NCBI RefSeq assembly: GCF_008124865.1
Contig: NZ_VNHY01000004.1
Location: 124,001-188,000, forward strand
Length of the DNA: 64,000 nucleotides
From: Fodinibius salinus
GTDB lineage: Bacteria; Bacteroidota; Rhodothermia; Balneolales; Balneolaceae
Reading direction: 5' to 3'
Part shown: positions 16,181 to 23,046 of the stretch, piece after piece
Numbering within the stretch: position 1 is the first letter of the stretch
Layout of the letters: each line of letters opens with the position of its first letter
The notes under the pieces: model-generated
Databases searched by the model: none
The model's input: the letters and a program-made list of their open reading frames with translations, nothing else
Told to the model about the DNA's origin: nothing
Position numbers and translations under genes: made by a program

Positions 16181-16891
16181 ATGACAGACCACCAAATCTT
16201 ATACACCAAACCAATGATTCTAGCCAAGCTCAACGGCTGGAAAACAGTAACGCGTCGGCCGATAAAGCCACAGCCCAAACGATTGGAAACTGGAAAAGAC
16301 ACTTGGGAAGATGAATTTTACGCTTATGACCATAAAAATTGTGATGGTGATGCTTGTGAATATGCCTGTAATGGAGAATGGCTAAAATCCCCCTACGGAG
16401 TACCAGGCGACCAGCTGTGGACCAAAGAAAATTATACGATTAAGGATTACAGCAACTTCGAGCAGTCCGTATTAGTAGAGTACACCGCCGATCAGCACCA
16501 AAGATGGGTACAATTTACCGATGCCGACTGGCAAAAGTACCGCAACTGGGAAGAACCTATCGGCAAAAAGAGCAAGCTCTTTATGTTCAAAACGCTGTCC
16601 CGCTTTTGGGATGAAGTAACCGACATCACCGTCGAGCGCATTCAGGATATTACGCCCAAAGAAGTATGGAACGAAGGTATTAGGATTCCCCGAAGTGAAT
16701 ACCAATCCCGAAAGTTTGAGCCGCCTTCAATTTGTGAAATACCATATTTAAGAGCATTCCATGAACTCTGGCAATCCATGTACGAAGGCGGCCCGTTCGA
16801 CTGGAATAACGACCCCTACGTGTGGGCAATCAGCTACACCCCGCTAATCGTCAACCACGATACCGTTAACGAAAAAGCTACAGTGATATGA
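16181..16891 (+). CDS. Phage ASCH-like domain protein
   Basis: 236 residues. It follows the layout of phage ASCH-type proteins: ILYTKPMILAKLNGWKTVTR at the start, GVPGDQLWTKENY, EVTDITVERIQDITPKEVWN, and a final DPYVWAISYTPL. ASCH domains bind RNA or modified nucleotides; the specific role in phages is not established. Internal Cys cluster CDGDACEYAC at about residues 54-63 is an insertion. Overlaps the next gene by 4 bases. Confidence 0.7.
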   Translation: MTDHQILYTKPMILAKLNGWKTVTRRPIKPQPKRLETGKDTWEDEFYAYDHKNCDGDACEYACNGEWLKSPYGVPGDQLWTKENYTIKDYSNFEQSVLVEYTADQHQRWVQFTDADWQKYRNWEEPIGKKSKLFMFKTLSRFWDEVTDITVERIQDITPKEVWNEGIRIPRSEYQSRKFEPPSICEIPYLRAFHELWQSMYEGGPFDWNNDPYVWAISYTPLIVNHDTVNEKATVI

Positions 16892-17067
16892 ATAAGCCAG
16901 AGTACGACCAAATACAACGTCTTTTACTTCTAGAAGCGCAATCTATTACTACACTTTTTGATAATCTAGATGAATTTATCACGGACATAGACAGAGCCGA
17001 AATAACCGGTCCCCTACTAGACTCAAAATTATACCGGCAGGGCCAAAAAAAAGATGGATCAGATTAA
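16888..17067 (+). CDS. Small hypothetical protein
   Basis: 59 residues (MNKPEYDQIQRLLLLEAQSI...), helical and acidic. Start overlaps the previous stop as ATGA, and the next small frame begins inside its end. Confidence 0.45.
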   Translation: MNKPEYDQIQRLLLLEAQSITTLFDNLDEFITDIDRAEITGPLLDSKLYRQGQKKDGSD

Positions 17068-17173
17068 GACTATTGCTAAGGCCATTAACAAGGCAAAAAA
17101 AGAGATCGAACCGGCACTGGATTATTTAATAGAGCACGAGAACGATCCGGAGAGTACTGATAAAATATCATAA
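17054..17173 (+). CDS. Very small hypothetical protein
   Basis: 39 residues (MDQIKTIAKAINKAKKEIEP...), one amphipathic helix. Overlaps the preceding gene by 14 bases. Plausible only because of operon continuity. Confidence 0.35.
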   Translation: MDQIKTIAKAINKAKKEIEPALDYLIEHENDPESTDKIS

Positions 17174-17332
17174 TCACTTTACCAGCAACCAGTATGAAAA
17201 TTCCTAATTCACAATTCAACATTCCTAATTAAACACCTTGTACCCCGAAGCCAACGTACGGAACCGCCGGCTGGAACTAAACGCCGCGGGGACTTAGAAG
17301 ACATCCAACTTAGACAACCAAAATAATATATC

Positions 17333-17530
17333 ATGGCAGATTTAACTCACGGACAAGAGATTGAAATCACTAATGAATTAAAAATTACTGCAAACGTATC
17401 CGTTAATGGAGTTTGCCGAATATCCTTCACCGGTTATCCTTTTGAGGTTTTTTATTCTATTGATGGGTATAGAGAATTAAAAAAAGAAATGTTCGAAACT
17501 AAGGAGGTTAAAATTGTAATCAGGCAATAG
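17333..17530 (+). CDS. Small beta-rich protein, candidate cassette gene
   Basis: 65 residues with alternating beta strands (GQEIEITNELKITANVSVNG). It sits alone between a 159-bp non-coding gap and the attC-like hairpin that begins 8 bp after its stop. Gene followed at once by attC is the layout of an integron cassette. Function unknown. Confidence 0.5.
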   Translation: MADLTHGQEIEITNELKITANVSVNGVCRISFTGYPFEVFYSIDGYRELKKEMFETKEVKIVIRQ

Positions 17531-17537
17531 TTAAACC

Positions 17538-17606
17538 GCGCTGATGTATAACGACGAGTTATCCCCAAGCGCAGCGCGGGATGAACGACCAGTTATATAT
17601 CAGCGC
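17538..17606 (+). repeat. attC-like structured repeat, copy 1
   Basis: 69 bp. Outer stem GCGCTGATGTATAAC / GTTATATATCAGCGC (one G-T pair), unpaired GACGA / GACCA, inner stem GTTATCCC / GGGATGAAC with one extra G, then a short hairpin AAGCG..CGC. Layout R''-L''-L'-R' with an extrahelical base is that of integron attC sites. Confidence 0.6.
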
Positions 17607-17638
17607 AAGTGTAACATTAAATATAAAATTACAGGACC

Positions 17639-17875
17639 ATGAAAAAGGCAAAACCCATTGTAGATCGAATTATTGTATTGGATCGCAAAGATCAAAACAA
17701 AAATATCACAGAACTTCGTGATATACAGGAACAGGCAGAACAATTAATACACGATTATGCAAATCATTACTTAGAAAAACAGCGGCGGTTAATTGCTAAT
17801 AAGCTTTCTGCCCGTTCTGATGTTGATATAGAAAAATCCGTAATCATAGAAATGGACCAGCCCAAACTACTTTAA
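17639..17875 (+). CDS. Hypothetical helical protein
   Basis: 78 residues, predominantly helical and charged (TELRDIQEQAEQLIHDYANH). No recognised domain. Confidence 0.45.
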   Translation: MKKAKPIVDRIIVLDRKDQNKNITELRDIQEQAEQLIHDYANHYLEKQRRLIANKLSARSDVDIEKSVIIEMDQPKLL

Positions 17876-17900
17876 TTAACCCGCGACCCGAAAAATTACG

Positions 17901-18212
17901 ATGGCTAACAAAGAATTTACACCAACAAAAATTCCGAAATGCAGTATTGATCCAGAGGCTATTCATACAGCCCGCCGTAAGTTGCAGAGCCTAAGCAAAG
18001 ACGGAAAAATCAATTTTAACTGCAAAGAACGCGAAGCCCTGCTGCAGCTTATTTCCGACGGCAAAAAAGAGCTATATCCGCATCAAATGGCAATGGACCG
18101 TTACCAGTCAGACCTAAACGATTTGGCAAAACTCGATAAAAATACGCAACCCAAACAGTGGGAGTTTCACTACCGGCGAATCCAAGAATTTGAAGATAAA
18201 TATTGTACCTAA
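17901..18212 (+). CDS. Hypothetical protein
   Basis: 103 residues, helical; ends RRIQEFEDKYCT. The last codons and stop lie in a 37-bp sequence (18182-18218) that recurs just upstream of the methyltransferase start at 19109. The two copies flank the ParB-like gene. Confidence 0.5.
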   Translation: MANKEFTPTKIPKCSIDPEAIHTARRKLQSLSKDGKINFNCKEREALLQLISDGKKELYPHQMAMDRYQSDLNDLAKLDKNTQPKQWEFHYRRIQEFEDKYCT

Positions 18213-18218
18213 TATGGA
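18182..18218 (+). repeat. 37-bp direct repeat, copy 1
   Basis: Identical to 19077-19113 (CCAAGAATTTGAAGATAAAT then 17 more bases). The pair brackets the ParB-like gene, as expected if that gene was inserted by recombination. Confidence 0.85.
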
Positions 18219-18248
18219 GGAATTAACATCAATGAAGCCAGAATAACT

Positions 18249-19022
18249 ATGTCAAAAACAAACACTGCAGCAAAACTTGAAGAGGACAAAATTGACAGCT
18301 CTGTCAACAGTGTTCACGTCACCAAGGACTATGGTAAATTTAATTTTAATTCAAAAAACAGGCATGTAAATCCAGCCCATAAAGATAATCTGGTAGAAAG
18401 TATTGAACAAAATAATCTACTAGAGGCACAGCCTATCACGATTAATGCCGACTTCGAGATCATAGACGGCCAGCATAGATTTATCGCTGCCAAGGAATTA
18501 GGATTGCCGATCTATTACATCAAGGTGGATAGGCTTGAGATCGATGATGCGATTACGCTGAATATCAATACGCGGAACTGGCGATATAAGGATTACCTGC
18601 TTTACTGGATTGCCCAGGGTAAAGAGGAATACACCTACTTTAAGAAGTTTATGGACCAATATGGGTTCGGATATGCGGTATCACTGGCATTGCTGGGACT
18701 TGGGCAAGCTGATAAAGGGCAAAAGCTTACTGACATATTTAATGCTGGTAAGTTTGTCCCCAAGTACCGCGACTATGCCGAGGATATGGGACAGAAAGTA
18801 AAACAGCTTGAAGAATACGGCAAGTTTGTAACAACACGCTCATTTATGCTCGCTTTTGATAAGGTAATGCAAATGGATGAATTCAATTTTGATGAGTTTC
18901 TTCGAAAAGTGAAACAAACTCCGGGACGCTTTCAAAGACGAGCGGATGTAGACCATTATCTACGCATGCTGGAACAAGTGTATAATTACAATCGACACGG
19001 CAAAAATGTTCGATTTTATTAA
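18249..19022 (+). CDS. ParB/Srx-like nuclease-fold protein
   Basis: 257 residues. The ParB N-terminal signature is NLVESIEQNNLLEAQPITIN at about residues 49-68, followed by IIDGQHRFIAAKELGLPIYYI near 75-95 (the GxHR motif; GQHR here). The remaining part is helical and could bind DNA. Phage ParB-like proteins act in regulation, nicking or methyltransferase assistance. It stands directly before a C5 methyltransferase and is flanked by 37-bp direct repeats, so it may be a recent insertion. Confidence 0.75.
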   Translation: MSKTNTAAKLEEDKIDSSVNSVHVTKDYGKFNFNSKNRHVNPAHKDNLVESIEQNNLLEAQPITINADFEIIDGQHRFIAAKELGLPIYYIKVDRLEIDDAITLNINTRNWRYKDYLLYWIAQGKEEYTYFKKFMDQYGFGYAVSLALLGLGQADKGQKLTDIFNAGKFVPKYRDYAEDMGQKVKQLEEYGKFVTTRSFMLAFDKVMQMDEFNFDEFLRKVKQTPGRFQRRADVDHYLRMLEQVYNYNRHGKNVRFY

Positions 19023-19076
19023 CTGATATATGCCGCCTCAATAAAAAATCGAAAACCAATAAGCTGTCTGGCGAAG

Positions 19077-19113
19077 CCAAGAATTTGAAGATAAATATTG
19101 TACCTAATATGGA
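19077..19113 (+). repeat. 37-bp direct repeat, copy 2
   Basis: Second copy of 18182-18218; it now provides the leader and first codon (ATG 19109) of the methyltransferase. Just before it, 19038-19058 (AATAAAAAATCGAAAACCAA) resembles the 3' end of the gene at 20722. Confidence 0.85.
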
Positions 19114-20722
19114 AGACTACCCCTTAATCTTAGAAATAGATTTATTTTGCGGTGCCGGTGGTACCACTACCGGATCCGTCCGCGCCAGAATCGACGAATA
19201 TCAGCCAGTAAAAGTTATAGCCTGCGTTAATCACGACGAAAAAGCCATAGAGAGCCACAAGGTCAATCACCCCGACACTTTGCATTTTAATGAAGATATC
19301 CGTTCGCAATATGTGATTGATGAACTACAACGGCTTGTCAAGTACTATCGCAGCAAGTATCCGAACGCATATATACTGCTGTGGGCGTCAATGGAATGCA
19401 CCAACTACTCAAAGGCCAAAGGCGGTGAACCTAAAGATCCGGACAGCCGCAGTCTGCCTAACGAAATGTTCCGTTATTTAGATGCCATTAATCCCGACTA
19501 TTTCGAGTTTGAAAACGTCGAAGAATTTATGGCCTGGGGTCCGCTCGATGAAAACGGCCGCCCAAAATCCATGAAGCGTGGGCAAGAATACCTGCGGTGG
19601 GTGCAAGCCATTAAAGACCGTGGGTATCGCTACGAAAAGCGGATGCTAGATGCCGCCGATTATGGAGCCTACACAAGTAGAGAACGCCTGTTTGGTAAAT
19701 TTGCAAAAGGGGACCTGCCTATCGTTTGGCCCGAAGCTACACACACCGCAGAACCTAGAGATAATATGTTTGGCAAGCTGGAACCGTGGAAGCCCGTCCG
19801 CGATTGTCTGGATTTCCATATTGAAGGCAAAAGCATGTTTACCCGGAAGAAACCACTTGTAGAAAATACGTGTAAGCGAATCCTTGCAGGACTTGAAAAG
19901 TATGTACCCGATTTTGAAGAATTCTTAATGAAATATTACGGCAATGGGGCAAATGTAGAATCCATTGATCAGCCGGCCGGTACGCTAACCAAGAAAGACA
20001 GATTTTGCTTAATACAAACCGCGTTTATTGATAAGCAGTACCGCAGCAAATACAATCATCAAAGCATTAATGAGCCCGCCGGAACGATTGTATCCAACGA
20101 TAAGCATTGCCTGGTAACCGCGTGGATCGACAAAGCCTACACCGGCAAAACCAACCATCAAGGCATTAACGAGCCTGCCGGCACATTACTTACCAAAGAT
20201 AAATTTTCGCTGGTACAGGCACATTTTATCGACAGGCAATACAGTAGTGGTAGTCATAACCATTCGAGCGTTAAAAAACCGCTGGGAGCCATAACAACCG
20301 TCCCCAAATCTAATTTAGTATCGGTAAAAGTACCATGGATCATGCAATATAATTATAACAATGTGGGCAACACAGTAAATGAACCTAGCCCAACATTGTT
20401 GGCTTCACGGCACCATCATTATGTAGCCCAAGCAGTATATGGGAATAATTTGAGCCGGTTAGAACCCAAAGAAGCTGACAACCCCACCATGAAAAAGATT
20501 AAAGCCTTTTGCCGAAAGCGCGGCATTATCGATATCAAAACGAGAATGCTGCAAATACCGGAGCTCAAACGCATTCAGGGCTTCGGGGATGATTACTATT
20601 TAGCCGGTACCAAAACCGAGCAAAAGAAATTTATCGGCAATTCAGTAGTGCCGATAGTGGTAAAGGCCATGATGGAAGCACTGGCCCACGAATTAAAAGA
20701 TGAAGTTAAACAGGTAGCGTGA
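19109..20722 (+). CDS. C5-cytosine DNA methyltransferase
   Basis: 537 residues from ATG 19109 (a TTG at 19085 is an alternative). Motif I is IDLFCGAGGTTTG. Motif IV carries the catalytic Cys as ASMECTNYSKAKGG instead of the usual PCQ..S. Motif VI is FENVEEF, the motif VIII region is RERLFGKFA, and motif X is near GNSVVP. The target-recognition region, about residues 295-445, holds five degenerate ~35-residue repeats of the form INEPAGTLxTKDKxxLV. Probably methylates phage or host DNA; no restriction gene is next to it, so an anti-restriction or regulatory role is more likely than a full R-M system. Confidence 0.85.
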   Translation: MEDYPLILEIDLFCGAGGTTTGSVRARIDEYQPVKVIACVNHDEKAIESHKVNHPDTLHFNEDIRSQYVIDELQRLVKYYRSKYPNAYILLWASMECTNYSKAKGGEPKDPDSRSLPNEMFRYLDAINPDYFEFENVEEFMAWGPLDENGRPKSMKRGQEYLRWVQAIKDRGYRYEKRMLDAADYGAYTSRERLFGKFAKGDLPIVWPEATHTAEPRDNMFGKLEPWKPVRDCLDFHIEGKSMFTRKKPLVENTCKRILAGLEKYVPDFEEFLMKYYGNGANVESIDQPAGTLTKKDRFCLIQTAFIDKQYRSKYNHQSINEPAGTIVSNDKHCLVTAWIDKAYTGKTNHQGINEPAGTLLTKDKFSLVQAHFIDRQYSSGSHNHSSVKKPLGAITTVPKSNLVSVKVPWIMQYNYNNVGNTVNEPSPTLLASRHHHYVAQAVYGNNLSRLEPKEADNPTMKKIKAFCRKRGIIDIKTRMLQIPELKRIQGFGDDYYLAGTKTEQKKFIGNSVVPIVVKAMMEALAHELKDEVKQVA

Positions 20723-20928
20723 TGTCAAAAATTGAATACGACAAAGACGGAAAAATTAAGCGGCGGTTCACTCCTGACTGGAAAGAGTCAGGCGAAATAA
20801 ATATTGATTCGCTGCTGCCCAAACTGGTTACCGTAGTAATTGCTCAAATAGATGTAATGGTTACATATATCCAGGAATTGCACGATGAAATTGACCGCCT
20901 TAATAAAAAAATCGAAAACCAAGAATAA
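20722..20928 (+). CDS. Small coiled-coil protein
   Basis: 68 residues from ATG 20722 (GTG 20719 also possible), overlapping the methyltransferase stop. C-terminal heptads ELHDEIDRLNKKIENQE. Its 3' end resembles a fragment at 19038-19058. Confidence 0.5.
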   Translation: MSKIEYDKDGKIKRRFTPDWKESGEINIDSLLPKLVTVVIAQIDVMVTYIQELHDEIDRLNKKIENQE

Positions 20929-20984
20929 TGGCCATACCAAACCATTTAAAATTCATTTTATCCGCTCTACGGCCAATTATGAAA

Positions 20985-21013
20985 GCCGTTTTGAGGCCGT
21001 AAACGGCATTTTT
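20985..21013 (+). terminator. Possible rho-independent terminator
   Basis: GCCGTTT (20985-20991) pairs with AAACGGC (21001-21007), followed by ATTTTTA. Lies in the 170-bp gap after the coiled-coil gene. Stem is short, so moderate support. Confidence 0.4.
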
Positions 21014-21107
21014 AGGTATTTGGGCTATATCGTCCATAATTGACAAATCATAATCATTCGGCAGCTTAACTGCCATAAATAACACCCTTAATCAAATGTT
21101 TAGTCTT

Positions 21108-21365
21108 ATGCCAAAATCAAAGAAGAAAGTAAAAGCTAATGTTTCGACAAATGTCATTTTTAAAGCTGATCCAGAGGAACACCCCAAGATTGCAGAAGTC
21201 AGTGAGGATGGAGAAGCCGCAGCCATTGTAACGCGCTCATCCCGCGGGGACTGGTCCGAAGTGAACCTGCATGTATTCGTGAATACGCGCGGCCCGCAGA
21301 CCGTGCTCAACGTCCCGCACAGCAACCATGCAGAGGATGGGGTAAGCAGCTGGGAGCACCGGTAA
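21108..21365 (+). CDS. Hypothetical protein
   Basis: 85 residues from ATG 21108 (MPKSKKKVKANVS...); ATG 21096 gives four more. Basic start, then a beta-rich part. Overlapping reverse frame rejected. Function unknown. Confidence 0.45.
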   Translation: MPKSKKKVKANVSTNVIFKADPEEHPKIAEVSEDGEAAAIVTRSSRGDWSEVNLHVFVNTRGPQTVLNVPHSNHAEDGVSSWEHR

Positions 21366-21388
21366 CGGTCAATCATAAACAAATGGAG

Positions 21389-21417
21389 CCACCGTTCGGC
21401 GATTTCTCGAACGGTGG
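21389..21417. other. 10-bp perfect hairpin, no T tract
   Basis: CCACCGTTCG / CGAACGGTGG with a 9-base loop, 24 bp after the preceding stop. Symmetric on both strands. Could be a weak terminator, RNA element or operator. Confidence 0.4.
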
Positions 21418-21574
21418 ACATTCCATCATTCCTAATTCAACATTCATAACTCTTAATTAAAAAATCCCCCACACCCCCTTTAAATAAAGATAGGCCGCGC
21501 GACCAATAAAAGCAGACAACCCCGCAAAATCGACCGTAAAACGCAAATATCACCGATTTAAGAGCATACTAGCT

Positions 21575-21775
21575 ATGGATGAATACCACGCATTAATAAC
21601 TGAAAGAGACAGCACAATAGAAGTTTTGCAGATGAAGTTTTTAGCCGATAACGATAAGCAAGCAGTTAAGAAGATTTGCAATATCGCCGAAGCTCTTAAC
21701 CATGATAAGAAACTGGCTTTTATTTATCACCGGCACAGAGAAATAACGCTAAATCAAAAGCAACCTACTACCTAA
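21575..21775 (+). CDS. Small hypothetical protein
   Basis: 66 residues, helical (ERDSTIEVLQMKFLADNDKQ). Weak evidence beyond position in the operon. Confidence 0.4.
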   Translation: MDEYHALITERDSTIEVLQMKFLADNDKQAVKKICNIAEALNHDKKLAFIYHRHREITLNQKQPTT

Positions 21776-21806
21776 ATCGTAGTCCAATATTAATCTTTCT
21801 GACCCT

Positions 21807-22235
21807 ATGGATATTCAACCACCAGTAACCCAGATTATTTACGGCCCAGCAATGACGGGTAAATCAGCGTTTTTAAGGAAAAAATCTGATCAACTATTTC
21901 CAGATAAAGATCACCATGAAACTATCCATCACTTATTTAACCGATTAGGAGACTGGATCCCGCAACTGATAAATATTATACAAGACCAAGAGACTGTATT
22001 AATTGATGAACTTACCCTTGAAACCAGCGATTGGCTTATTTTAATGGGTGTTTTATCAAAATTTATGACAGAAGATCGAGTGGTCTATATAGTAACCCAG
22101 TCCCCACCACCTGACATATTAAATAAGTTTCCAAACACTGAATTATGGAAAACACAATTCAGTAAAGCACGTCGGCGAAACAATCAGATTGATACTCTGC
22201 TGGTATCTCCAATTTCAGTAGCCTCCAACTCATAA
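21807..22235 (+). CDS. Small P-loop NTPase
   Basis: 142 residues. Walker A GPAMTGKSAFL at about residues 13-23 and Walker B-like ETVLIDELTLE near 63-73, then VVYIVTQSPP (sensor-like strand). Short for a helicase; may assist replication or packaging. It directly precedes the CHC2 and SF3 helicase genes. Confidence 0.55.
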   Translation: MDIQPPVTQIIYGPAMTGKSAFLRKKSDQLFPDKDHHETIHHLFNRLGDWIPQLINIIQDQETVLIDELTLETSDWLILMGVLSKFMTEDRVVYIVTQSPPPDILNKFPNTELWKTQFSKARRRNNQIDTLLVSPISVASNS

Positions 22236-22262
22236 TTCAACATTCGTAATTCCAAATTTAGC

Positions 22263-23036
22263 ATGATTCCACAAGAGCAAATAGACCGCATTAAAGAAGC
22301 CGCCAACGATGATATCGTTGCCATAATAGAGAAGTATGTAAAATTAAAGCGGTCCGGCAGCAGCTACAAAGGCCTCTGCCCTTTTCACGACGAAAGCACC
22401 CCCAGCTTTTCGGTAAGCCCGCGACGGCAAATGTATAAATGTTTCGGCTGCGGAGAGTCCGGGGACGCTATTGACTTTATTCAACAAATGGAAGGCATGA
22501 GTTTTATCGAAGCCATCCGGCACCTGGCAGGTATGGTAGGCATTATCATCACAGAAGAAAAAGCAGAACGTCCCCAAAACTACACCCCGCCCAGTAAGGT
22601 TATCCCGGGCATAAAAAAGGCTAAACACGAGATCCGGAAAAAAGATATTGCAGTTATCGCTAAAGAAGAAAAGACCATTAAAAAATTGCGGGCCGAGGGC
22701 AAAAAAAACAGCGTTCTATTGCCGGTGTTAAAGCCCACACACGCAAAAGTACTGGCAAAATATTTATCTGATCATGGCTCTGTTGTAATCATTTGCAGCG
22801 GATATACCTTAACAGAACTTTTTACCATGATACGTGCTGTATATAAAAGAAATTTAAACGTTCAATTAGCAAAAAACTATGATGACAATTCCTTGCATTG
22901 GATCCAGTTTTTATCAACACATTTTGACGACACTAAAAAGCTTCGGGAAGCACAAATACAAGTGTTGGCAGCCATCCCGGATACCTTAAAACGTAATATT
23001 GAAACAAAGCATTTTGCAAGAATTTGGGATCAATAA
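22263..23036 (+). CDS. CHC2 zinc-finger primase-like protein
   Basis: 257 residues. DnaG-type zinc domain at residues ~15-100 with ligands C39, H42, C60, C63 (LCPFHDESTPSF, YKCFGCGESGDAIDF). The remaining ~150 residues lack an obvious TOPRIM acidic triad, so this looks like the DNA-recognition half of a primase. It may work with the helicase encoded next to it. Conserved in many phage and plasmid replication modules. Confidence 0.8.
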   Translation: MIPQEQIDRIKEAANDDIVAIIEKYVKLKRSGSSYKGLCPFHDESTPSFSVSPRRQMYKCFGCGESGDAIDFIQQMEGMSFIEAIRHLAGMVGIIITEEKAERPQNYTPPSKVIPGIKKAKHEIRKKDIAVIAKEEKTIKKLRAEGKKNSVLLPVLKPTHAKVLAKYLSDHGSVVIICSGYTLTELFTMIRAVYKRNLNVQLAKNYDDNSLHWIQFLSTHFDDTKKLREAQIQVLAAIPDTLKRNIETKHFARIWDQ

Positions 23037-23046
23037 CATTAAGGCA

